Source: Pyrenopolyporus hunteri
Lineage: Eukaryota; Ascomycota; Sordariomycetes; Xylariales; Hypoxylaceae
Direction of reading: 5' to 3'
Assembly: GCA_902806595.1 (NCBI GenBank)
Contig: CADCXC010000021.1
Location: forward strand, 186,001 to 250,000
Length of the DNA stretch: 64,000 nucleotides
Of the stretch, positions 55,019 through 64,000 are shown in pieces. Under the pieces are notes generated by a model that was not told the DNA's origin, made no database searches, and saw nothing but the letters and a program-made list of their open reading frames with translations. The first letter of the stretch is position 1. Each line of letters opens with the position of its first letter. The translations under genes and the position numbers were made by a program.

Positions 55019-57165
55019 CAAACAGACCCGACAATTCCCAGCGTGGACCGGCTCAATGGACCGAAGGTTTGTGAAGGTGAGCGGTTGGCTCTGGTTCCTG
55101 CGAATCGCGTATGGAAAGAGGAATGGCCCTTGACGGAAGAAGCTACATGGTGGTGCTCATATTCGTGCACTATCTAACGAAGATTTCCGGCGTCAGCAGT
55201 AGATGATATGACGGGCCCGCTCTCTTACAGAAGCCGAAAACCGTTAGGACAGGATCTTGAGGCCCACGCCGCATATGAAATGATTTGTAAGGCTTAATAA
55301 AACGGAATTGGGAGTCTTGCAACCTGCCATAGCCTCCTGCCGCGTTTCAGGGCCTTTGTGTTCTTGCGTTATATGTAAGTACAATATCGAAACAAGGAAA
55401 GTTGTTACGTATCTGCCTACCTACCTCCCTATCCTTACACACTTAAAGCATCCGCCTTACCTTGCGTACCTACCTACATAGTAAGTACTCGCACCATTTT
55501 AACGTCACACAATGAATAGACCTGATGTGATGGTTTAAAACTAGATCGGAGTTGGGTCGTATACTGCAGTAGTTTATTTCCGGAAATAAATTCGGAGCCG
55601 AGAGTTGCCACCAGGAGTTATCTCGGAGCTGCTGGCGGTGGGCTTTCGCCCACGACATGTGGATTAAGCCCACATGGCGTAAATATCTAGGCACTTAAGG
55701 AGTAAAAATATCTAATACTCGACTTCCTCACCTTGCTTTACGCAGTAAGGTATGTGAATGTCGTTATCTTTTAGTGCGGCTTGGTCGTCAGCGCTCGGCT
55801 TCAGCTAGGACTAACCTTAAGCGAGGACCTTACATATAAATACCTATGCAAGGGGGTTCTTATTACAACCCATCGGGCATAAGCTTATCATGTAAGGCGG
55901 GCATGGTTATAGCAAATACTTGGGTACCTACCTAACCTATAAATAACTCGTGGGATTCGTGCTCGAAAGCGGTCGGTTTAGTTGAATGATGCCGGCTGGT
56001 CGCTCCCTCTTAAGGGACGACCCAGTTACGTAGGTATTGTACCTACCTAAGGGGATTGGTGGTCGAAGGAGGCCAAACACTCGAAGCTTAACGCAAACAA
56101 CCTCTATTCGAAGTCCCGTTTCACTCGTCCCGTGGAAATGCAAGTTGCCGAGCGGATAGGATTACAAGGAGGCGCGGTGGGAGGTCCCATCAACGAAATA
56201 GAATTCTTGTCAAAGCATCGGTACTTACCACCTGGGTAAGTTCTGCTGAAGAGCCAGTCGCACAGGACGGGAACGCTCAACCGCGATCGACGGGCACGTC
56301 GGATGAAACCCCGATTTGATCTCATGTTCGCTGTTCGGCTGCGGCGAGGACACAGACACGTGTTGTCGGTGTATCATTCCCCTCTGCACGATTATTGGCA
56401 CTGGCATCGCATCCGCGCGCCCTTCGGGGACCGCGCATTTTCAATTACGCCTAAGAAGAGGCCGGTGAGTTTAAGGCCGGCCCGGACTAATAAGGATGTC
56501 AGTATAGCCTCATGAATTACTACGGGCAGGTACTTATCGCCCTTATTTTTTTTTATTTTTTTTTTATTTTATTTTATTTTATCTTATTTTTATTCGTTTT
56601 TTCATTGATGCGTAGCGCCCGGCGGGCGTGTAGATGCGGTGCCAGTTTGAGCCCGTTTGTGCCACCCTCGTGGACGACGAGCTGACTACCTGAGGTTTCC
56701 TTCGCCCCTTCATTCTGGCCCATAAGGTTCGGAGAGACCGACTAGTAAGACGGAATGAAACGCATAGTTGCCTCGACGGTGGGTCAAAATCTTGTTTGCG
56801 TTCTACCTTAACGCAGCTGTTCCCTAGACAGATGTTGGCCATGTTGAAGAAGATGGAAAACGCGCACGGGCAAGAGCAGATATTCGTCCCTTTTTCGGCA
56901 CAAGATTGCGAAGAAGGCGAGCCGGACGTCAAACAGTTACGGAGGCATTTGAGTACGGTAAGAGCTCTACTTAAGTTTAGAAGCCCCCAGCACGCTGTGA
57001 CTACTTTACACGTGGAGGCGCCAACTCAGAGCAGTCAACTGCCCGCACAATCTCATCAAGCGGAATCCAAGTAGGATATATCTCTCCTCTAGTCAACCCT
57101 AACCGCCACGACCTTAATCCATCCCGCCGTCCGAGCCTCTCAGCCACGAAACGAACCCGTTAATC
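55019..57165. other. 2.1-kb gap
   Basis: Divergent spacer between the MFS and SnoaL-like genes. It contains an ATTTT microsatellite at about 56546-56600 and CCTA words near 55415-55435, 55470 and 55925. A 92-codon open frame at 56796-57074 is the only longer candidate and has no motif, so I leave it out. Confidence 0.5.
56546..56600. repeat. T-rich ATTTT microsatellite
   Basis: Runs of T separated by single A, resolving into about five ATTTT units, then T-rich degenerate sequence. Likely length-variable. Confidence 0.8.
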
Positions 57166-57971
57166 ATGACTTCGCCAAATGACCCCCAGGCCAACATGTA
57201 TTCTCACATCAACGGCAAAGAGAGCGATGTCCTAGCCAGACTAGCCATCTCAGAGCTGTGCAAAGGCTGGCCTGTCTACCGAGACGCGTCCGAGTGGAAG
57301 AATTTCCGTTCTCTATTTTGCGACGACGCCTATGTTTGGACGAGTTAGTATTCGCTTATCCCGTATTTCACGGAACCATGGAGGCTTGTGGGGACTGACT
57401 GCCACCTGCAGCTTGGAGTAAACGTCAAACCATAGACGACTTCATTCAAAAGTCGAAAGACGGGAAATCGAACGGCGACTTCATCATGCACCGCGAATGC
57501 GGCACCCTCGTGGAACTTAATCCATCCACGCTCCGAGCCGTTGGGAAGATGAAGGCGACTATCACCCAACGATTCAGCATCGGGGGAGATGATGCAACAG
57601 CGGTTGAGCCAATCGAGTTCGACGTGGATTGCGACTGTCGGTTTCACTTTTTCTGCTTCCGGGATCCAGACTCCGGCGCGTGGAGAGTCAAGTACGTCAA
57701 GTTGATATACGAGAAAGACAAGCTCGTGCCTATCGATGGCAAGACCTCGCCTAGCTTCGCCAAAGGCACACTCGACAAGTATCCAGAAGGGTACAAATAT
57801 CTTGGCGCGGCTCAGAATATGTTGGGGCATGCAATCGATGCCTTCCTCCCGACCATTCAGGGTCCGGAGTACGGGCCTGGGAATGCAATGCGGCTAGAGC
57901 TCTATGAGAAGATAGAGCAGTGGCTTAATGGTGCAGAGGACATTGACCTATCGACCACTTGCAACCAGTAG
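57166..57971 (+). CDS. SnoaL-like (NTF2-fold) protein
   Basis: Two exons, 57166-57343 and 57412-57971 (68-nt intron, donor GTTAGT, acceptor GCAG), give 245 residues; the junction reads YVWTTWSKRQTIDDFIQKSK. The N-terminal 160 residues have the SnoaL-like pattern: helix VLARLAISELCKGWPVYRDA, then FRSLFCDDAYVWT, HRECGTLVEL, TQRFSI, CRFHFFCFRDPDSGAWRVKY, where the conserved W/R/Y track is that of fungal SnoaL_4-type proteins found next to oxidoreductases in metabolic clusters. There is no signal peptide or membrane helix. The C-terminal 70 residues (GTLDKYPEGYKYLGAAQNML onward) form a cap-like extension also seen in fungal homologues. The catalytic role is unknown. Confidence 0.8.
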
Positions 57972-59204
57972 TAAAGACATCCATAATGGGATTAACCTAA
58001 GTTCGGCTTGCGTCGATGGAAACGAACCCAATACCAAACCCCGGACGATTAAAGGCCAAAAGCCAGTATAGATTAGCAGTAGGAATATGACTACCTATAT
58101 GCCTAGATACGAGCCGATGTCTTTATAATTATACAGGAAGGGTTCCTGTAGATGTTTTCGTTCGTAAATACACTAGCATACACGTAGTTAAATTGTCAAC
58201 GTCGACCGTAGCCGTTGTAGCTGGCTAGGTTGCTTCCGCTTCATAACGCCATGGGTGAATGGCAAACCTGGGGGGTCGAAATCCTGGGGTAACCGAAGCG
58301 AAGGAAGAAGGAAAGCGAAGTTCTATTATATCATTTCGGTCTCAAAGCATACTTTCGTACATAAGGCCAATGTATACCCTGTTAATGTCAGCATATGTAG
58401 GTAGTAGGTTAAGATTAAAAGTCCATGAAAAGGTCTGTTTCCTACGAACGCCGACGTGCGGCTTATGCCAAGCTCGTATTTGCAGTAGGTATATTAGTCC
58501 GGCGCCCAAGCTTTTTAATACGATGTTTACTGACATATTATACTCGCTATGAGTTGTTCATGAATGAGGGCCATCCAATGAGAATCGTGATAGGAGCACA
58601 GGCAGTTTTAGTTTATATGTTATTGTTAAGCTAAACATCATAAAAAGAAATATAGATGTGTCTCTACGCGCCACAGAGATGTCGGTCTCCTTGCTTAGTA
58701 GCAACGTTGCCGCACCCTTCGAGGAAATGACACTCTAAACGCAGCGGTTACCGTGTGAAAGTTACATTGCATAGAATCGAGCCTCTACTTACAGTGCTTC
58801 ATCCTCGTAATATATTACCCGACCGAGAAGCTGACGGCTGAGGCTATGCAGGATTCATGTAGTTTTGGAGTTCTTGGCCTCTTTCCCCCTGAGCGACCCC
58901 GCCAATCATCAACTACTACGCCGACAACCGAAGGATTTGCGGGTTAGGCATCTATTATAGTACGCGCGAGCAGGCTGCAGAGGAATCGCTGGGAAAAGGC
59001 GATTGTTCCTTACGGGCCACTAGCGATTCACAACATATATAAACATCAGACACGATCACCAAAATAGCGACTCTAGATCCGTGGAACCGACAGCTCACTC
59101 TTCCCTCATTCATACTTGCCTACCTGCCCACCTATTTGACTGGGTACATAGCTCACAACTAAATTCTCAACACCACGAAGCCTAGATTTATCAATTCAAG
59201 CAAA
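57972..59204. other. 1.2-kb gap
   Basis: No supportable gene; short open frames at 58259-58634 lack motifs. The right end carries the promoter of the cysteine-rich protein gene. Confidence 0.5.
59036..59043 (+). promoter_or_regulatory. Probable TATA box of the cysteine-rich secreted protein gene
   Basis: TATATAAA lies 162 bp upstream of the ATG at 59205, followed by CT-rich leader and a CAAAATGG start context. This is typical of highly inducible fungal genes. Confidence 0.5.
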
Positions 59205-59735
59205 ATGGTCCGAAGCAACGGCTCCTCCCTATGGTTGGGGCTTTACCTTCTATCCACCTTCGCCGGTACTACCGTCGTGGGGGGCGCTGTGTCGAAGCGA
59301 TGTGGCTCCCCGACGCCTACCACGGTCCCCGAGCCCACGACAACCACGTGCGACAACCCGAACCAGACGACGGGCTATCCCGATTACAACTCTTTCTGCA
59401 AGTGCCCGCCCTACACCGCCGACTCTCCGGCGTTCGGCAGCCCTTACCTTGGTCTGGTCAGGTGCGACACCAAGTGCTATCCTGCCAACCCGTCGCAGAC
59501 CAAGATCCGGCCGGAAAACGACAGCCTAGACTCGTGCATGAAAGCCTGCACCGGTTCTTTTGAGAAGGCAAAACGTGGCGAGTTTGAGCTGGGCGAGAGG
59601 CAAGACAGCGACTACTGGTTTTGCCACGGCGTAAACTTCATCCAGGGCGAGCTCTGCGAGTTCATCGGGTCTCTCGGTTCTCGCGAATTCATCGAAGGTG
59701 GATCGGACTGCTTATACATCGACAGCCTCGACTGA
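59205..59735 (+). CDS. Small secreted cysteine-rich protein
   Basis: Intronless, 176 residues, no family recognised. Residues 1-28 form a signal peptide with a hydrophobic core (LWLGLYLLSTFAGTTVVGG); SKR just before the first Cys may be a Kex2-type processing site. The mature part has 11 cysteines, including CKC, RCDTKC and SCMKAC spacings, a Thr/Pro-rich stretch near its start (PTPTTVPEPTTTT) and two or three N-glycosylation sequons (NQT, NDS). The start context CAAAATGG is good. A candidate extracellular or effector-like protein; the function is unknown and odd cysteine number suggests one free thiol or dimerisation. Confidence 0.72.
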   Translation: MVRSNGSSLWLGLYLLSTFAGTTVVGGAVSKRCGSPTPTTVPEPTTTTCDNPNQTTGYPDYNSFCKCPPYTADSPAFGSPYLGLVRCDTKCYPANPSQTKIRPENDSLDSCMKACTGSFEKAKRGEFELGERQDSDYWFCHGVNFIQGELCEFIGSLGSREFIEGGSDCLYIDSLD

Positions 59736-60438
59736 TAGGTGTGGACGTTGACAATTCCCGTGGCCTTTCCATCTTCAATACGGCGTTCTCAAGCTTATAT
59801 GCTTAATATGCCCTAGGAACCAATGTGAAAGACCTTATCTATGATACTTTAGACTCTGGGGAGGATCTTAAAAAACTGTATACACCGTTCTTAGCTGGCT
59901 AGACTATGTATATATATTTATATTCGGTATTCTATTATTCGGCCTCTAAGGAACAGAATGAATGTTTATAGTTATGATAGGATAACAACCTACATTTTAT
60001 GTAAATACTAAATGTCACTGGAAGTATATTCGAAGACTAGGAAGAGAAAAAGAACATCACGTGTGAGCTCAAACATGTACTATCTATAAAGAGTATAGCT
60101 AGCTTTCAAGGGTTCGTTGAGAGCTGACACGAATCCTACAAGCCTAAAGGCATAAAGATCCTGATCACTTCTATGCTTCGAAGATTAAACTCTGCCTTAT
60201 ACTACGCTTCTGTTAAATAGCTGGGCGTTTAAAACTTTGAATATAGAACTCTTAAGAGATGCCTTGCTTATAAGTATGGTTCTATCAAGTCCCAACCTGT
60301 CGCGAACTCCGTAATCCTCCGATACGTGCCTTTTAAAACTCCATTGACGGCGAATGGAGACTCGGGAAATCGAGTATCAAGATAGCGAGAGGGCATAGCC
60401 GACTTTTAACCCATACTTATACGAAGTGCCAGCAAAGG
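59736..60438. other. 700-bp AT-rich spacer
   Basis: AT-rich DNA between the cysteine-rich protein gene and the FMO gene, with tandem TATATATTTATA near 59910 that could be a terminator or polyadenylation region. No gene seen. Confidence 0.5.
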
Positions 60439-62561
60439 ATGGAAAATATCAAGGTTGCAATTGTCGGATTAGGTATTATCTAAATAACAACTGTTAAGCA
60501 CATCGTGAAGGCCACTCATTTGTTAACCCGAACGATATTAGGTCCGGCGGGGTTGACTGCGTTGAAGACTTTACGCGAAGAAGGATTCGACGCAGTCGCG
60601 TTTGAAAGGCGTGATAAGGTTGGAGGGCTATGGTCATTCAGCGGCGACTCTTCCTTCACTTCTGTTCTAAACGAGACCGTTTGCAATGTCAGCAAGTTCG
60701 TAGTGAGTAAACTTACCTATTCTTGCTTCTTCACTCGGCAAGACTTACAAGCTCTAGTCGGGTTTCAGCGATTATCCGGTTACCAGGGGTTAGTATCCGC
60801 CTCAATTCAAGGGGCCGTTAAGAAAGGCCAAGCTAACTATTTCTTTCCTCATAGAATGGGCGCCGTATCCCACCGGGCGCGAAGTAGCCGAATACTTCGA
60901 CTCGTATGCTTCACACTTCAACCTAAAAAAACACGTGCGCTTTAATGCCACAGTTAAAAGAGTGAATCGGAATATGTCTGATAGTGGGTGGGATGTTCAT
61001 GTAGCTGGCCCAAATGGCGACACCGTCCTAACCTTTGATAAGGTGGTTTTTGGTCATGGTTGTGAGAGTGTCCCAGTGTGGCCCTCCCTGCCTAACCGAG
61101 ATAGATTCAAGGGGGTCTTGATACACTCCCAAGCTTATAAAAGGTGAACGGCAATGCCCTTACAACACGTTGCTGCTGGAGTGCACTAACTGGTAGATGC
61201 CTAGCCCCGAGCCCTTCCGCGGCAAGAAAGTCCTGGTCGTAGGGGTCGGCAATACGGCCTGTGAAGTATCTTTAGCTTTGCGCAGGCACACCGCGAAATT
61301 ATACCAGGCGTATAGGCGCGGCAGGATAATTGTCTCCCGATACTATGATAACGGTATTCCTATGGATACACAGTTCTCCTGGCCTATCTTGCGCCTGAAA
61401 TATTTCCTCGACGATAAAATGCCATGGCTAATGACTGCGCTGGCTGATAGGATGATGGTTAATAAAATGATAAGCGACGTAGCTCGATCCGAGCCTGCGC
61501 CGCAAGGGTTATCTCGTGCTGAGAAACTAAGGCGTGCAAGCCGCAAAATATGGGACGATTGGCGCCTGCTGCCCGGGCCTAGTATGTCACATACGCATCC
61601 GGCGGTCCAAGAGGATTTCTTTCCTGCCTTACAAGAGGGAGCTATCACTCCAGTCAGAGGGTTTAGGGATTTCGTTGGAGACTACCAAGTCCAGCTGGAA
61701 GACGGCGCCATAGTCGAGGTAGACGCGGTGATTTTTTGTACAGGGTATGAACTCGATTTCAGCATCATGCCCGAATTAGAGATGGACGGCGCCGCGGGGC
61801 TGCCGCTGAAAAAAGCCGGGGACGCACAACAGGAACCACTGATGGACAATATAGACGGGATGGATCAAGAAGATACGTTCGACTCAAAGAAGCCGCGTCT
61901 CCCTCGTCTATTTCAAATGATCTTCCCACCGCGTTGGGCCTCGTCTGTAGCCTTTCTAAGCTGGATGGCTCCCCAGGAGAATGTGTGGTGCGTTTGTGAG
62001 CTGGCTTCGATGGCTATCGCGCAAACATGGGCGGCGGAGACCGGTAGGTCTGCGGGCGAGGCGCCGAGAGCGTATGGCTATCGTTCGCCTGCCACATTGC
62101 CTTCTCCGGACGAGATGAATGCACAGATCGACACATATCACAACTGGTGGCGGAGAGAATGGGAAAAGGACAACTCCATGCGTTCGGGATATGTTCAGGC
62201 ATACTCGTTCTACCGGTTTCTTCACGACGCCGCGGGCACCGCCCTGTACGATCATCTCAACCACATGTTTACCGGCCGTGGTTGGTGGCTCTGGTGGTGG
62301 GATCGCGAGTTATGGACTTGGCTCGCTGAGGGTCCGATGAATAGTTATTCATGGCGCCTGTTCGAAACGAACCCTGAATGTCAACCAGGATGTGGTCGAA
62401 AGACTTGGCCTGGCGCTAGAAAGGCATTGAAGGAAGCGGTGAGTTTTGGGTTGAAGCCTCGAGGGATGATTAAAACCGGTTCGCTAATAACTTTCTACGT
62501 ATAGTATGAGATTTGGGAGGAATTTAAGCGTCAAGCTTTAAATAAGGGCGAGGCGCAATGA
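60439..62561 (+). CDS. Flavin-containing monooxygenase (FMO-like)
   Basis: Class B flavin monooxygenase using FAD and NADPH to oxygenate N, S or carbonyl groups. Six phased exons: 60439-60472, 60542-60702, 60758-60788 (31 nt), 60855-61143, 61205-62438, 62505-62561; 601 residues. Only splicing restores the motifs: the start MENIKVAIVGLGPAGLTALK (G10xG12xxG15), then ERRDKVGGLWSF, the FMO signature FKGVLIHSQAY (FxGxxxH) and the NADPH Rossmann loop VLVVGVGNTACEVS. The C-terminal exon ends KEAYEIWEEFKRQALNKGEA, needed to replace a readthrough tail after donor GCG|GTGAGT. The ATA/TG motif appears as VIFCTGYELDF. The family includes Baeyer-Villiger-type and N-hydroxylating enzymes; the substrate is not inferable. 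It is the last gene of the accessory group. Confidence 0.87.
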
Positions 62562-64000
62562 TGCGACGTTCCAACTTACTAGGTACCTGGTACCTAGGGA
62601 CGAAGCTGGCGCGGGGGGGAACATCGATGCGCATTGAAATTATGTTCTGCCCTGGACTTAGGTGTTGTACTTAGGAACCTAGGTACCTACCTACCTAGGT
62701 ACCTAACACACAATACCTACCTACATATACCTAAGATCATCGTCTCAATATTGAAAATGTCTTTCGTAACCGAGGCGGTTCAATTGATCCAACCAGCTTG
62801 TGGAATCCCAACCGTCGGTTGACGACAAACCAACCCAATTGAAAAAAAAAAGAAAAAAAAAAAAGAAAAAGGGAAAAGGGTGGCGAGCTTCCGAATGTCC
62901 CGCGCGACTAGGTATCTAAACAATTTTCGGGATTCGCATTGTAGGCACCTATATAGGTACCCGTTAGACCTACATGTACGTGAGTCAGTTGAAAGCACAT
63001 CCGTAAGGTTAAACAGCTTAGGAATCGTCAGATTAAAGCGGATAAGTAGGTATGAAATGAAAAAGCGCATTACGTACCTGGGTATAATAAAGCTAGGATC
63101 AGTCCCCGGATTTTTTTTTTTTTTTTTTTTTTCTTTCGTAAATGTAATTCGCTGCATCCCCGTCATTCCCGGCAATTCGGCGAGCAAGCGGCATTTCCCA
63201 TCCTCCGGCTACTAAACTTTAAACCTATACCTTCTATCTGCTAACTTACCTAGGTAGGTTAGGTAGGGAAGGTAGGTACCTACCTACCTATGTTAATGCA
63301 AGTCCACGTACTGTCTATAATAGACCTAGGCATGTACCTTACCACATATGGAATGTAAGTAGGTACGTATATCTAGGGTATTACACAGGTACATATCGGA
63401 AGAAACGGAGTCGCCTTGCTTTACGAGCCGTCCTCCGTAGTACATATTGATGGAAGTAAGTAAATGGTACCTACATGTAAGTAACTTGCCCCTTAGCCGG
63501 CTTACATTGTACGAAAAATCTTTGACCCTCGACTTTTTAACCTCTACCGTTAGGATAGGGACGTGTATCAAGATAATATTGGGTTGACGGTTTATATCCA
63601 CGGAGCACCCAGGTAGTGATTTAACCTTTTATGTAAGTCAGCATCGGAAATGTCCATTACGTTTCCGACTCGCCTTATCTCATTTCGTACGTGTCAGCAA
63701 TGAGCAGCATGCATTGAATAAGATTTCCAAATCCCTATCGCAGAGTAGGTACCTGGTGTGGTACTTATAGTAAAGCTACCTACCTACCTAGGCACCTTAC
63801 CAGTAATAGGACTGCGCAATACCTATCACGCGTCTTGGTCCCTTCTCTTTAATTTCTTATGAGAGTCCCTCAAAGCATCGGCGTCTACTGGTTGATCATG
63901 TACCTAGGAAGTAGCTTGTCTGTCTGTGTGGAGAACTGTATGGGACGTTCACATGATTGATTACCTGAGATACCTACATGTACATAAAGGCTGTTTCTGG
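62562..64000. repeat. Repeat-rich spacer at right edge
   Basis: CCTA/TAGG palindromes fill 62578-62600, 62670-62735, 63248-63295 and 63775-63800. A-rich (about 62839-62880) and T-rich (about 63112-63132) runs lie between them in inverted relation. Open frames of 60-135 codons here are repeat or homopolymer artefacts. No gene seen. Confidence 0.65.

Noticed and set aside
56796..57074. 92-codon plus-strand open frame before the SnoaL-like gene
   Set aside because: Looks faintly like a regulator fragment but has no zinc cluster or other motif, and its start lies in low-complexity sequence.
62780..63187. 135-codon minus-strand open frame with poly-Lys and poly-Phe
   Set aside because: Made by A and T homopolymer runs in the spacer; no domain.

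Overview
The window is nuclear DNA of a filamentous ascomycete (Pezizomycotina, most likely Sordariomycetes). The signs are genes with many short introns (about 50-100 nt, GT..AG, CTAAC/CTGAC branch sites), wide AT-richer gene-poor gaps, eukaryotic housekeeping proteins, fungal-only families (rhodopsin-like membrane protein, DUF1772, DUF8035, sedolisin), and intergenic DNA packed with a CCTA/TAGG palindromic repeat (TACCTAGGTA and relatives). I cannot fix the genus. All exon coordinates come from reading splice consensus and checking phase by eye; none are backed by transcripts.

Layout. 1-4 kb: core genes (5' end of the eIF3c gene NIP1, a small conserved-looking protein, a FAR1-type DNA-binding protein). 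4-8.3 kb: AT-rich gap without a supportable gene. 8.3-16.5 kb: accessory genes (rhodopsin-like membrane protein, secreted M14 carboxypeptidase with a 4-nt microexon, secreted two-module lectin-like protein), separated by a 3 kb gap. 16.8-27.1 kb: a loose group of tailoring-type genes (NmrA-like reductase, SnoaL-like protein with a C-terminal membrane anchor, DUF1772/anthrone-oxygenase-like protein, cytochrome P450, FAD monooxygenase) without any backbone synthase. 28.6-35.1 kb: secreted sedolisin, SIRT5-like sirtuin, divergent secreted histidine acid phosphatase. 36-52.6 kb: a genome-maintenance and ribosome-biogenesis block (Dpb11/Rad4-like four-BRCT protein, DUF8035 protein, Utp8, Elg1). 53-62.6 kb: accessory again (MFS transporter, SnoaL-like protein, small secreted cysteine-rich protein, flavin-containing monooxygenase). 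62.6-64 kb: repeat-rich spacer.

How the genes work together. Core genes act in translation initiation (eIF3c), rRNA processing (Utp8), replication checkpoint (Dpb11-like) and PCNA unloading (Elg1). Utp8 and Elg1 are divergent across about 0.7 kb. Secreted proteases, phosphatase, lectin-like and cysteine-rich proteins suggest saprotrophy or plant association. The two oxidative-gene groups could modify an aromatic polyketide or similar molecule made elsewhere, but this window alone does not show it. I found no transposon with a coding region, no CRISPR array, and no tRNA or rRNA gene.
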